Assembly: GCF_000276805.1 (NCBI RefSeq)
Contig: NZ_AKXQ01000004.1
Coordinates: 62,001 to 126,000 of the forward strand
DNA: 64,000 nucleotides
Origin: Moritella dasanensis ArB 0140
Lineage (GTDB): Bacteria > Pseudomonadota > Gammaproteobacteria > Enterobacterales > Moritellaceae
Reading direction: 5' to 3'
Under the pieces are notes generated by a model that had not been told where the DNA came from, made no database searches, and saw nothing but the letters and a program-made list of their open reading frames with translations. Both the position numbers and the translations under genes were made by a program. Every line of letters begins with the position of its first letter. Positions within the stretch are counted from its first letter, which is position 1. Positions 15,990-24,917 of this stretch are shown here, piece by piece.

Positions 15990-18169
15990 GTTATTTAATG
16001 CCTTTAATCATGTTGTTGTTCAACTTAATTTTATTCTCGTTAAGCGCTGTTGTGCTTGCCCAGCCCAGCTATATGGTTAATGAAAACTATGTGGGTAACG
16101 ACACTTGTATTGATTGCCATCAAAGTGAAACTGCCAACTGGAAACCTTCCCATCACGCTAATTCTATGCTGCCAGCTAGCGACAATAATGTACTCGGGGA
16201 CTTTAATAATGTTCGCTTTGAGTCTAAAGACGGCTGGACTATTTTCAATCAAGACCAAGCGGGCTATTACATTGAAACTGGGCAGACAGGTCAAAAAGGC
16301 AGGCGCTATGAAGTGCCTTACGTATTTGCTTATACACCTTTACAGCAAATATTGGTTGATATTGGTAAGGGGCGCTTACAAGCATACCCTGTGGCTTGGG
16401 ATTCTCGAGATAAAGAAGAGGGAGGCCAACGTTGGTACAGCCTTTATGAAGACACGCATACACCAGGCACTCCTTTTAATTGGCAGGGACAGTTTAACAA
16501 TTGGAACGCCCGTTGCGCTGAGTGTCACTCCACGGATCTAAAGCGTGGCTATGATGTTGAAAAAGACAGTTATAACACGACATTTAGTGAAGTGAATGTC
16601 AGTTGTGAAGCTTGCCATGGACCAGCTGAAAAACATATCAACTTAACCAAAGCGCAGCAAGGCTCAGTTGCCAATTCAGGCTTTAAAAACAAGCAGTATA
16701 AAAAGTTGGCTTGGATATTCCAAGATGGGAAGAATACTGCCGAGGTACTTCAAGGCAAACCCGTTTCTATTGACCATGGCCAACCAGACCAATGCGCAGC
16801 ATGCCATAGTCGACGTGCATCATTAACTGATGGCAATGATCCAAGTGAGTTTACTCAGCACTATATTCCGCGTTTGGCACTACCTGAACTATATTACAGT
16901 GATGGACAAATTCAGGATGAAGTATACGTTTATGGTTCATTCAGTCAAAGCAAGATGGCTGCTGCTGGTGTGACTTGCAGTAATTGCCACGATCCCCATT
17001 CTGGTAAGGTGCTAACACTAGATAATAACCTGTGTGCGCAATGTCATGTGCCAAGCAAGTTTGATCCACCTGAGCATACTCTGCATGATTCAGGATCACC
17101 CGGTAGCCAATGTATTGACTGCCACATGCCTGAAAAACGTTACATGGGCGTCGATGATCGTCGTGACCATGCTTTCCGTATTCCGAATCCTTGGGTGAGC
17201 GAAAAACTAGGTACACCGGATGTATGTTTAGACTGCCACCAAGATAAGAATAGCCAGTGGTCACAAGGCCAGTTAAAGAGTAGAAAAGCTGACGTATTTG
17301 GTCAATACGATGATATCGGTACCGCGTTAGTCCTAAATGCAGAAAATCCGCCACAAGGGCAAGCTAATATCGCGAAACTGGTGGTTGATGAAAGCCAACC
17401 TGCAATGCGCCGTGCTGTATTACTTGGTCATCTTGATATGACTAAAATGGAAAATATGCAGATCTTGAATGAGGCGGCTAACTCTTCTGAAAGTTTAGTT
17501 AAGTTAGGTGTTATTGCTGTTTTAGAGCGTTCTTCACAGCAGCTTCAATTGCAAGTCGGTTTTGGGTTGCTATATGACGACCATAAAAATGTGCGCCTGC
17601 AAGCGATTAAATTACTCGCCCCTGCATTTCGCCGGGAGTTACCTGAGAAAGCGCAAAAACCAATGCAAGATGCTTTGATGGAAGCGGTCACGACTTATCA
17701 AAAGCAACAGGATTTATTATCAGCACAAATTGCGCTGGCAGACCTCGCTTATAAAGTCGGGGATCTTGAACAGGCGCAGGTGCAGTATTTAAATGCTGTG
17801 CGGATCCAGCCCAGCTTTTTACCAAGTAAACTTAACCTCGCGAGTGTCTATCGTGAAACCAGTCAGTTAGATAAAGCCCGTGTGTTACTCGAAGAGATAT
17901 TAGTGGTTGAGCCAAAGCACGCGATGGCCTTACATAACTTAGGGCTGATATATGTCGTCAAACGTGACTGGCCTCAAGCCTTGGATGCGCTGATTAAAGC
18001 CAAGCAGATTGAACCTGATAATGCGCGCTTCTCTTTTGTCTATGTATTGGCTTTGGAAGCGAGTGGTAATTATAAAGACGCGTTAATGCAGGTCGATATG
18101 CTAGAGCAACGTACACCTGGTGATCCCGCGTTAAAACAATTACGAGAGCGGTTACAAAGCCAGCTATAA
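15986..18169 (+). CDS. Octahaem cytochrome c with C-terminal TPR domain
   Basis: A 727-residue exported protein. After a signal peptide (about residues 4-26), eight CxxCH haem sites lie at C41, C177, C207, C270, C331, C350, C376 and C414, all in the first 420 residues. The motif spacing suggests a cytochrome c554/NrfA-type multihaem fold, but I cannot place it in a named subfamily. Residues about 430-560 look like helical HEAT-type repeats and about 585-720 contain TPRs (for example LNLASVYRETSQLDKARVLL). Haem attachment requires the periplasm. The ATG overlaps the batD stop by 4 bp, so it is co-translated with the Bat genes, an unusual partnership. Substrate and electron donor are unknown. 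Confidence 0.9.
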   Translation: MSYLMPLIMLLFNLILFSLSAVVLAQPSYMVNENYVGNDTCIDCHQSETANWKPSHHANSMLPASDNNVLGDFNNVRFESKDGWTIFNQDQAGYYIETGQTGQKGRRYEVPYVFAYTPLQQILVDIGKGRLQAYPVAWDSRDKEEGGQRWYSLYEDTHTPGTPFNWQGQFNNWNARCAECHSTDLKRGYDVEKDSYNTTFSEVNVSCEACHGPAEKHINLTKAQQGSVANSGFKNKQYKKLAWIFQDGKNTAEVLQGKPVSIDHGQPDQCAACHSRRASLTDGNDPSEFTQHYIPRLALPELYYSDGQIQDEVYVYGSFSQSKMAAAGVTCSNCHDPHSGKVLTLDNNLCAQCHVPSKFDPPEHTLHDSGSPGSQCIDCHMPEKRYMGVDDRRDHAFRIPNPWVSEKLGTPDVCLDCHQDKNSQWSQGQLKSRKADVFGQYDDIGTALVLNAENPPQGQANIAKLVVDESQPAMRRAVLLGHLDMTKMENMQILNEAANSSESLVKLGVIAVLERSSQQLQLQVGFGLLYDDHKNVRLQAIKLLAPAFRRELPEKAQKPMQDALMEAVTTYQKQQDLLSAQIALADLAYKVGDLEQAQVQYLNAVRIQPSFLPSKLNLASVYRETSQLDKARVLLEEILVVEPKHAMALHNLGLIYVVKRDWPQALDALIKAKQIEPDNARFSFVYVLALEASGNYKDALMQVDMLEQRTPGDPALKQLRERLQSQL

Positions 18170-18205
18170 AAAACTATAAAACCAAGTGAAATAAATGGAG
18201 TTGAT

Positions 18206-19918
18206 ATGGTTTCTAAAAAGATGCAAAAAACAATAACCACGATTGCTTGTCTGCTCGTTACGACAGCGTCGGGAAGTGTACTTGCCAAACCGCAGGGACA
18301 ACCTAAGTTAGTACTACAAATAACGGTAGATGCGTTGCGTGGTGATTTACCAACGCGGTTTTTAGGAAAAATGGAGAAGGGTGGTTTTCGCTATTTACTA
18401 GAAGAAGGTGTTGTATACAACAATGCCCATTATCAGCATGCTAATACTGAAACCATTGTCGGCCATAGTTCGTTAGCGACAGGCGCGCCACCATCGGTGC
18501 ACGGCATGGTTGGCAATGTGTGGTTTGATCGTAAGCTTGATCGCGTCGTTTATAATATTGAAGATGAGGATTACCATCTATTAGGCAGCGGTGGCGTAGA
18601 TAAAAATACCGAGATAGATTCAACCCAAAAAGCAGCAAAGGGTGATGGGCGCTCACCATTACCGTTATTATCAAGTACGTTAAGTGATGAGATATATACC
18701 GCTTTTAATGGTAAGTCGAAAGTCTTTGGGGTCTCAGTTAAAGACCGTGCAGCGGTTTCTCTGGCTGGTCAATACGGTAAGGCTCTGTGGTTTTCTAAGT
18801 CCACTAAACAGTTTGTAAGCAGTGACTATTATTATAAAAATTATCCAGAATGGGTCAATAATTGGAATCAACTTAACAAAGCGGACAAATTCGGTCAGCA
18901 AAGTTGGTCGCTTATGTTTGAAGAGCAGGACTACTTATTTTCAAATGAAAAACAGGTAGATTACAAAACCGATTTAGCCGGTTTTGGTCAACGTTTTCCA
19001 CATCCTTACGGCAAAGCATCGGGTAAATATTTTGGTACGCTGTTAACGCTTAGTCCGGCAGGTGATGAACTGACGTTAGACTTTGCTAAAACATTAATCG
19101 AACAAGAAAAAATGGGTCAGAATTCGGTACCGGATTATCTATCTGTCAGTTTCTCTTCTACAGATTATGTCATTCATATGTTTGGTCCATCGAGTTTAGA
19201 GGCTGAGGATAATATATTACGTCTAGACCGCACGTTGGCGGAGTTATTCCGTTATGTTGATGCCACGGTAGGGCTAGATAATACTTTGATTGTATTGTCG
19301 GCGGATCACGGCGCGGCTGATGCCCCTGGTTATTTGAATGAATTGGGTGCGAAAAAACCAAAATACTTCGATGAAAAGTTAATGGCGGATGCGGGAATTT
19401 ATAAAGTATTAGAACAAAAGTTTGGCGTAGGTAAAGCACTCGTAAAACTTTACTCTAAACCTTATATTTACCTTGATCATAAAGTCATAAAAAGTAATAA
19501 ACTTAAGCTTGAAGATGTGCAAGCAGTGCTCGCCAAGGAAATTGAAAAAATTAGTGGCGTTGAATATGCCGTGACAACAGAAGACGTTAAGCATGGTCGT
19601 TTAGATGATCAACGTGTCTTACGTTTGGTCGCGAATAACTTTAACAAACAGCGCTCTGGAGATATCCACATTGTGTTTTCTCCGAATACCTTTATTAATG
19701 ATTTTGATGGTTTAAAAGTCGCGTCGACTCATGGTTCGCCGTGGTCATATGATACGCATGTACCGATAATATTTGCTGGTATGGATATCGATGATGAGCA
19801 GGTAAGTCGCGCTGTCACGCCTTATGATATTGCGCCAACGATTGCTAACTATCTAGGGATCACTCAGCCAACAGGCACGACAGGTGAAGTGTTAAAAGAA
19901 GTCGTTACCGATGATTAG
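18206..19918 (+). CDS. PafA-like alkaline phosphatase family protein, exported
   Basis: A 570-residue alkaline-phosphatase-superfamily enzyme. The signal peptide ends near ASGSVLA (residue 27). Metal-binding D42 in QITVDALRGD, the nucleophile region HANTETIVGH (Thr81 or Thr83), then SSTDYVIHMFG, LIVLSADHGA and a C-terminal STHGSPWSYDTHVPI supply the two-metal site. This pattern is that of the PafA branch (phosphomonoesterase) rather than of sulfatases, since no C/S-x-P/A-x-R motif is present. It follows the cytochrome by 36 bp on the same strand, with GGAG before the ATG, and a terminator follows, so it probably closes the moxR operon. Confidence 0.87.
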   Translation: MVSKKMQKTITTIACLLVTTASGSVLAKPQGQPKLVLQITVDALRGDLPTRFLGKMEKGGFRYLLEEGVVYNNAHYQHANTETIVGHSSLATGAPPSVHGMVGNVWFDRKLDRVVYNIEDEDYHLLGSGGVDKNTEIDSTQKAAKGDGRSPLPLLSSTLSDEIYTAFNGKSKVFGVSVKDRAAVSLAGQYGKALWFSKSTKQFVSSDYYYKNYPEWVNNWNQLNKADKFGQQSWSLMFEEQDYLFSNEKQVDYKTDLAGFGQRFPHPYGKASGKYFGTLLTLSPAGDELTLDFAKTLIEQEKMGQNSVPDYLSVSFSSTDYVIHMFGPSSLEAEDNILRLDRTLAELFRYVDATVGLDNTLIVLSADHGAADAPGYLNELGAKKPKYFDEKLMADAGIYKVLEQKFGVGKALVKLYSKPYIYLDHKVIKSNKLKLEDVQAVLAKEIEKISGVEYAVTTEDVKHGRLDDQRVLRLVANNFNKQRSGDIHIVFSPNTFINDFDGLKVASTHGSPWSYDTHVPIIFAGMDIDDEQVSRAVTPYDIAPTIANYLGITQPTGTTGEVLKEVVTDD

Positions 19919-19934
19919 TATGGTCGATGCCGTG

Positions 19935-19964
19935 AATAATGAGCCTGCATATAGGCTCATTATT
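19935..19964 (+). terminator. Terminator at the end of the moxR-Bat-phosphatase operon
   Basis: A perfect 12-bp stem, AATAATGAGCCT and AGGCTCATTATT, has a 6-base loop. The T-tract is short (ATTATTTG). Confidence 0.75.
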
Positions 19965-20076
19965 TGTGCTATTTAGCATTAATATTTAAAGCAATATATT
20001 GAAACTAAACGACAAACAGCCTACCATCAAAATATCAATAATACTTAAATCATAACCATTTATAGAGAGTACACAT

Positions 20077-20283
20077 ATGCACAATGATGACCTTAAAGCG
20101 CTGTTAAACAATATCCAATCTGCAGTAAATAATGATGCTGCCTCTGGTAGTAATGTAACAACTTACACATTATCAGATGAGGCGCTTACTGAAAAAGGGC
20201 TTGATGTACTTGCTGAAAATTTGAAGGGTTACAAAGACGTTAGAATTGACGGTAGTAATTTAGTGCTGACTCACGCTGAATAA
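20077..20283 (+). CDS. Small hypothetical protein (68 residues)
   Basis: A short, acidic, soluble protein with no signal peptide or membrane segment. AGAGAG lies seven or so bases before the ATG and a hairpin follows the stop, both in favour of a real gene. The sequence pattern (LKALLNNIQSAVNND at the start, then alternating ALTEKGLDVLAENLKGYKDV and DGSNLVLTH) suggests a helix followed by a small alpha/beta unit. I do not recognise a family and the neighbours give no clue to function. Confidence 0.7.
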   Translation: MHNDDLKALLNNIQSAVNNDAASGSNVTTYTLSDEALTEKGLDVLAENLKGYKDVRIDGSNLVLTHAE

Positions 20284-20302
20284 TAATATTATTTATCGTA
20301 AA

Positions 20303-20331
20303 CAGAGGCTTGTTAACGGCCTCTGAATTTT
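20303..20331 (+). terminator. Hairpin after the 68-residue gene
   Basis: Arms CAGAGGC and GCCTCTG (20303-20309, 20319-20325) are followed by AATTTTCTTT. Confidence 0.55.
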
Positions 20332-20556
20332 CTTTGTCATTAGAACGATATTTCTACTTATACATTAAATCTTAAAGTTAATACCCATCTCATACTATCC
20401 CCTTATTGCTTGGCCTACTTACAATTCGATACACTGCTGCCCATCAACCGTATGTAAGAGATTGACCTTACTCGCAGGTGTTATTTCACTTTTTATAATG
20501 GTTAAAGTCGCAGTGTTGATCAGGATGCTAACGCAACTTAGAAAGGATTAAGGGAT

Positions 20557-21216
20557 ATGAAGAAATTTATTGTGCTGATAGTCGCGGTCGCGTTTGTGAA
20601 TCACTATAATCCAAGCCTATTTAATTTTATTTGGCAAAAGGATGGGGCGTTTAATGCCAGTGGTACTGCGAAAGCTTTGCTGTTTGTGCATGACGAATGT
20701 GGCGCACCTTGCAATGCAGCGTTAGCACACCTTAAAAGTAAGTCAATAAAGCCTGAAATCATAGATATAAAAGATAATCCAGAAGGTAGAAAGCGGTTAC
20801 AGAAGTTCGTGGATAGTACGACGTTACCGGTATTGGTCGTGGGTAATAACATCTACAACGGCTTTAATTCGCGCAGCTACAATGAGTTTCTATACGAGAT
20901 AAAAGGCGATAGCGTTTTTAGTTGGAAAGATAAGCGTGTTTACAAACAACACTTCAATGAGTTTAATCAACCCAAGGTCGTGATTTACAGTGCGCGAAGT
21001 TGTGCTCGCTGTAGTGACATTCGCGATAGTTTTGATTCACATGATATTGAGTACATAGAATGGGATATTAATAACAATAATGACGCGAGAACCCGTTATC
21101 ATATTTTGGCGCAGGCATATGGTGGTTCAAATGACGCGTTATTGTATGTCGGTACAAGACTAATAGAAGCGTTTGAAGTTGGCGGTGTATTACAGGCAAT
21201 AAAAGATTTGATGTGA
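20557..21216 (+). CDS. Protein with two thioredoxin/glutaredoxin-like domains, membrane-anchored or exported
   Basis: A 219-residue protein. The N-terminal 15-20 residues (KKFIVLIVAVAFVNH) are a signal anchor or signal peptide. Two glutaredoxin-like units follow. The first (about 38-105) has FVHDECGAPC, a C-x3-C motif (C48, C52), with a following TTLPVLVV cis-proline. The second (about 138-215) has IYSARSCARCSDI (C149-A-R-C152), a standard CxxC, but no obvious cis-proline. Family resemblance is to glutaredoxin-type oxidoreductases; the partners are unknown. It lies about 1.5 kb before the scs genes, so it may belong to the same envelope redox theme, but a convergent gene separates them. AAGGATTAAGGG lies before the ATG. 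Confidence 0.75.
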   Translation: MKKFIVLIVAVAFVNHYNPSLFNFIWQKDGAFNASGTAKALLFVHDECGAPCNAALAHLKSKSIKPEIIDIKDNPEGRKRLQKFVDSTTLPVLVVGNNIYNGFNSRSYNEFLYEIKGDSVFSWKDKRVYKQHFNEFNQPKVVIYSARSCARCSDIRDSFDSHDIEYIEWDINNNNDARTRYHILAQAYGGSNDALLYVGTRLIEAFEVGGVLQAIKDLM

Positions 21217-21233
21217 GGATTTAATACGATGGA

Positions 21234-21263
21234 CCATCGCTAATTAAGGTTAATTAGCGATGG
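21234..21263. terminator. Palindrome between convergent genes, possible bidirectional terminator
   Basis: Perfect 14-bp arms (CCATCGCTAATTAA and its complement) surround two bases. No clear T-tract follows on either side. Confidence 0.45.
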
Positions 21264-21292
21264 CGTCAGACGTTGCTTATATCAAGGTGATA

Positions 21293-21592
21293 TTAAGCGT
21301 CGTCTTCTTCTGATTCGTCAGACTCTTCAGCACGATCTTCAGCACTCTCTGCAGCATTATCTTCAACGCTTTCTGAAACTAAACGAATACGACGTGCGTT
21401 ACGGTCGATTTGGTTTTGTAAGAAACCTTTTAATTCAGTTTCAGCCCAAACCTGTGCTTCTGCTTCTGAAGCAAAACCAGCTTGGCTTTTTGATACTACT
21501 GTTTTTTTAGATGTGATTTTTCTAACGATTTCAGCAGTCCAAGAACCGTCTACTAATACCAAATTAAAATCGTACTTTTTACCTTTAGCCAT
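21293..21592 (-). CDS. DUF3622 domain-containing protein
   Basis: A 99-residue cytoplasmic protein with the DUF3622 pattern: a basic start MAKGKKYDF, a central NLVLVDGSWTAEIVRKIT and ASEAEAQVWAETELKGFL, and here a very acidic tail made of Glu/Asp/Ser runs (about residues 76-99). The family is common in Vibrio and Shewanella and its function is not known. The acidic tail is low complexity and could be species specific. The gene is alone on the minus strand, with AGGAA before its ATG. Confidence 0.85.
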   Translation of the reverse strand: MAKGKKYDFNLVLVDGSWTAEIVRKITSKKTVVSKSQAGFASEAEAQVWAETELKGFLQNQIDRNARRIRLVSESVEDNAAESAEDRAEESDESEEDDA

Positions 21593-21938
21593 GTGTCTAT
21601 TTCCTAGCAGTTATTCAGTGTTGTATACTCAAACTGCTTGAAGGTGTGTTATCAGAGTGCGTGCTTGAGTATCTTGTTTGTGCTTTTTCATTCAATTTAA
21701 TCATCGCGATAGCTTTTGTTATCAACACTGGATAAAGAGAAATGAACTAGAGGGCGGGATTCTAGGCTAAAATGACAAAAATACCAGCAGTTAATTAAAT
21801 TACGCACTAGATTTTAGTATATAGCAGCGATTTTTAGCGTTTTTTGGTAAAGAAGGGTAATTTTAACAAGCCTGACTTGTGGTATTTAATGATTATCGGT
21901 AAAAAGAGACTCTATGACGAATTTAACCATAAGAATGT
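21593..21938. other. Intergenic region without a recognised gene, with a short upstream ORF
   Basis: The 346 bases lie between divergent genes and must hold both promoters. The only coding hint is a 12-codon ORF (21914-21952, MTNLTIRMYALN) that overlaps the start of the next gene in another frame. Confidence 0.45.
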
Positions 21939-22403
21939 ATGCGCTTAACTAAACCCACACACAATGCCAATATAAGCTTGCTATTAATAGTAACGTTTTT
22001 GATTGCTTGTATGGTTAACAACGCTTATACATTTAATCAACCACTTATTAATGTTGAACAGCTTGGCGATAAGCCGTTAAATCGTCAGGCTAGTGCTAAT
22101 CAAAGTACTAATCAAAGTTCGAGTCAGAATACAAACAACAGCACTGAAGCTAATTTCAGTGCAACAGCTAAGATTGAACTTTACGATGCCAGTTATGTTG
22201 ATAACAGTGATGGTGTTTGTAAATTGACTGAAAAGCTATTGCAGAAAGCCAGTACTCATATGGATGAACTGGTAATGGTCATTTTAATGATCATTATGTT
22301 TAGCCATTACTTTATGCGCCAGACGCCTAATGTTACCTATCTCACCAACTTATTCGTTCCTTCGCAACGCCGCCACCTCATTTTGTGTAAATTCGACGAG
22401 TAA
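21939..22403 (+). CDS. Small exported or membrane protein upstream of scsB, unknown
   Basis: The 154-residue protein has an N-terminal hydrophobic segment (LLLIVTFLIACMVNNAYTF), a Ser/Asn/Thr/Gln-rich linker (about 50-75) and a second hydrophobic segment (ELVMVILMIIMFSHYFM, about 110-127) with a Met/His-rich end. The linker shows short repeats of TNQSS type. Two cysteines (C93 and C150 approximately) flank the second segment. It precedes scsB on the same strand and so occupies the place of ScsA in Salmonella, but I cannot show homology. A His/Met-rich membrane region would be compatible with copper handling; this is inference only. Confidence 0.6.
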   Translation: MRLTKPTHNANISLLLIVTFLIACMVNNAYTFNQPLINVEQLGDKPLNRQASANQSTNQSSSQNTNNSTEANFSATAKIELYDASYVDNSDGVCKLTEKLLQKASTHMDELVMVILMIIMFSHYFMRQTPNVTYLTNLFVPSQRRHLILCKFDE

Positions 22404-22679
22404 TATGTCGTTCTATCTTAGACAGAGTTAAAGACGCGATTCGTTAATAATCATTTGATATTAAATGTTTTATATTTAAATCGTCAGTCTTTACTTTAAC
22501 TCAGGTATATTAACGCATTCTTATGCTTATCTATAAACACTGTCGGTGAGAATCGCACATCTGCGTGCCGTTACTTTACGAGTATTGCACTCGGCATGAC
22601 CTGTTTATTGACAACTGACTAAATACAATTGGTATTGAAGTATCGATATGATGACTTTGAGTACTTTTTGGAGACAGAT

Positions 22680-24758
22680 TTGAAGACTAATTTTAAAACT
22701 AATTTTAAGGTAATCAAAACCTTATTCGTAACTTGTTTACTGTTTATATCGGCGAGTATTTCGGCGCAAACAACAGGTTGGTTACAAGACCCGTCGCATC
22801 CTCCGATCCAGTTACGCTTTATGTTAACCGGGCAAGTGGATAAAACTAATAATACCGTACCTGCGGTACTGGAAGTAAAACTTGCAGACGATTGGAAGAC
22901 CTATTGGCGCTCACCGGGTGATGGTGGCATCGCTCCCAGTATTGATTGGCAAGATTCGAGCAACCTGGTTAACACTGATTGGCAGTGGCCTGTACCTAAG
23001 CACTTTACATTACTTGGCTTAGATACTTATGGTTATAAGGATACAGTCAGTTTTCCCATTCAATTACAGTTAGAAGATCTTAATGAACCACTGATATTGG
23101 CAGGTAAATTAACCTTGTCGTCGTGTACGACTATTTGCGTGTTAACGGATTACGACATCAATATGTCGGTGGATATTCAAGCCCTTCAAGCCGATGCTGA
23201 AGCGATGTTTTTATATAATAGGAGCATCGTCCAAGTACCCAAAAAAGTAGCTGATGAGAACGCGATCCAATTGGTATGGGATCAAGCGAATAGCCAATTA
23301 CAAGCGACGGTCTCGGGTTATAATTGGCTTGGAACACCGACATTATTAATCGATGGTGACTTAGACACTAGCTTTAAACTAAAGACGACAGAGGTGACCG
23401 GTGATAGCGTAATTGCCGTATTTGATGCTAGCAGTTGGTTGGGTGATGTTGAGCTAATCGATAAGCCGTTAAATTTAACGGTTATCGACTCTGAACAAGC
23501 CCTTGAGTTTTCAACGTCTGTTATTGCTGGGCAAGTCACTATCGCCGGTCAGTCTTTGGTCGGGATAGTACTATTTGCTTTGTTAGGTGGTTTGATCTTA
23601 AACATAATGCCGTGTGTATTGCCTGTGTTAGGGATGAAGTTAAGCACGATTATCGATGCGCCACGTGTTGAAAAAGGTAAAATCAGACAGCAGTTCCTTG
23701 CTTCAGCAGCGGGTATTGTCGTGTCATTCTGGTTACTTGCCGCCTTCATCTTTGCATTAAAAGTGTCAGGGCAAGCGATAGGGTGGGGAATTCAGTTCCA
23801 AAGCCCTTGGTTTATCGCTGTCATGGTTGTGATCACCGCGGTGTTCTCATTAAATATGCTCGGCGCATTTGAATTTAGCTTATCGTCAAATGTACAAACC
23901 AAACTGGCTACTGCTGGTGATGACAGTAACCGTGGGCATTTCTTGCAAGGCATGTTCGCGACGTTACTCGCTACACCTTGTAGCGCACCATTTTTAGGTA
24001 CAGCCGTTGCTTATGCACTCGGCGCTGATACGCTGAGTTTATTTGTTATCTTTACCGCATTGGCGGTTGGTATGGCGCTGCCATGGTTGTTAGTGGCAAC
24101 TTTCCCAAGCCTTGTCGGTCTATTACCTAAACCGGGTCGTTGGATGGGGTCGGTTAAAACGGTGTTTGCTGGTCTGTTGATGCTGACTTGTTTGTGGTTA
24201 GTTACCTTGCTTTCAAGCTTCTTACCTACGCTGGTTATTTATGTTCTATTTAGTGTTGTGAGCCTGGTATTCATTGGCTTTATGATAAAGCTAAAAGGTA
24301 AACGAGCAGTACTTATCAGTGTCAGTATTGGTTTATTACTGGGTAGTGCTGGTATGTTAGCTGCGTCGTTAACAACCAGTAAATGGTCACAAGGTCTTCC
24401 TGATGATTTAGTCTGGCAAGTACTTGATACTGCGGCTATTGAAGAACAAGTCAATGCCGGTAAAACAGTATTTGTGGATGTTACTGCAGATTGGTGTATT
24501 ACTTGTAAAGCCAATAAAATCGGCGTGGTATTACAAGATCCTGTTTACAGCAAACTACAAGCAGACAACATGGTGACAATGAAAGGCGATTGGACCGTTC
24601 GTTCTGAAAAAGTGACGAATTACCTACAAAACAATGGTCGTTTTGGTGTGCCCTTTAATATCGTTTACGGCCCGAAAGCGCCAAACGGTATTCCATTACC
24701 GGTTATTTTAACGGACGATGCCGTCATCAGTGCCATTAAACGGGCGAGCGGCGAATAA
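22680..24758 (+). CDS. scsB: ScsB, DsbD-family membrane thiol:disulfide transporter
   Basis: A protein of about 692 residues that passes reducing power from cytoplasmic thioredoxin to periplasmic partners such as ScsC. It has a signal peptide (LFVTCLLFISASISAQ), an N-terminal ScsB domain (DDWKTYWRSPGDGG, then SSCTTICVLTDYD), eight or so membrane segments carrying NIMPCVLPVLGMK and ATPCSAPFLGT, and a C-terminal thioredoxin domain with DWCITCK. I prefer the TTG at 22680-22682 because GGAG lies six bases upstream and the product starts MKTNFKTNFK; the longer frame from 22629 has no ribosome site. KTNFKTNFK is encoded by a 12-bp duplication. It heads an operon with scsC and scsD. Confidence 0.92.
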   Translation: MKTNFKTNFKVIKTLFVTCLLFISASISAQTTGWLQDPSHPPIQLRFMLTGQVDKTNNTVPAVLEVKLADDWKTYWRSPGDGGIAPSIDWQDSSNLVNTDWQWPVPKHFTLLGLDTYGYKDTVSFPIQLQLEDLNEPLILAGKLTLSSCTTICVLTDYDINMSVDIQALQADAEAMFLYNRSIVQVPKKVADENAIQLVWDQANSQLQATVSGYNWLGTPTLLIDGDLDTSFKLKTTEVTGDSVIAVFDASSWLGDVELIDKPLNLTVIDSEQALEFSTSVIAGQVTIAGQSLVGIVLFALLGGLILNIMPCVLPVLGMKLSTIIDAPRVEKGKIRQQFLASAAGIVVSFWLLAAFIFALKVSGQAIGWGIQFQSPWFIAVMVVITAVFSLNMLGAFEFSLSSNVQTKLATAGDDSNRGHFLQGMFATLLATPCSAPFLGTAVAYALGADTLSLFVIFTALAVGMALPWLLVATFPSLVGLLPKPGRWMGSVKTVFAGLLMLTCLWLVTLLSSFLPTLVIYVLFSVVSLVFIGFMIKLKGKRAVLISVSIGLLLGSAGMLAASLTTSKWSQGLPDDLVWQVLDTAAIEEQVNAGKTVFVDVTADWCITCKANKIGVVLQDPVYSKLQADNMVTMKGDWTVRSEKVTNYLQNNGRFGVPFNIVYGPKAPNGIPLPVILTDDAVISAIKRASGE

Positions 24759-24917
24759 TCATTAATTGCCATCCTGTGTTTTTACGTGGGATGGGCGATT
24801 TATATAACCTTTGATCTAAGATAAACAGCTGCTCTGACATAAAGCAGCTACTTAACATAACACTAGGGCGCTATTCACAGAGCAATGGCGTCAACAAATT
24901 TGCTAATAGGAATAACC

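Noticed and set aside
16050-16541. 163-codon ORF in another frame inside the cytochrome gene
   Set aside because: It is a shadow frame of the octahaem cytochrome, with no ribosome site or recognisable domain.
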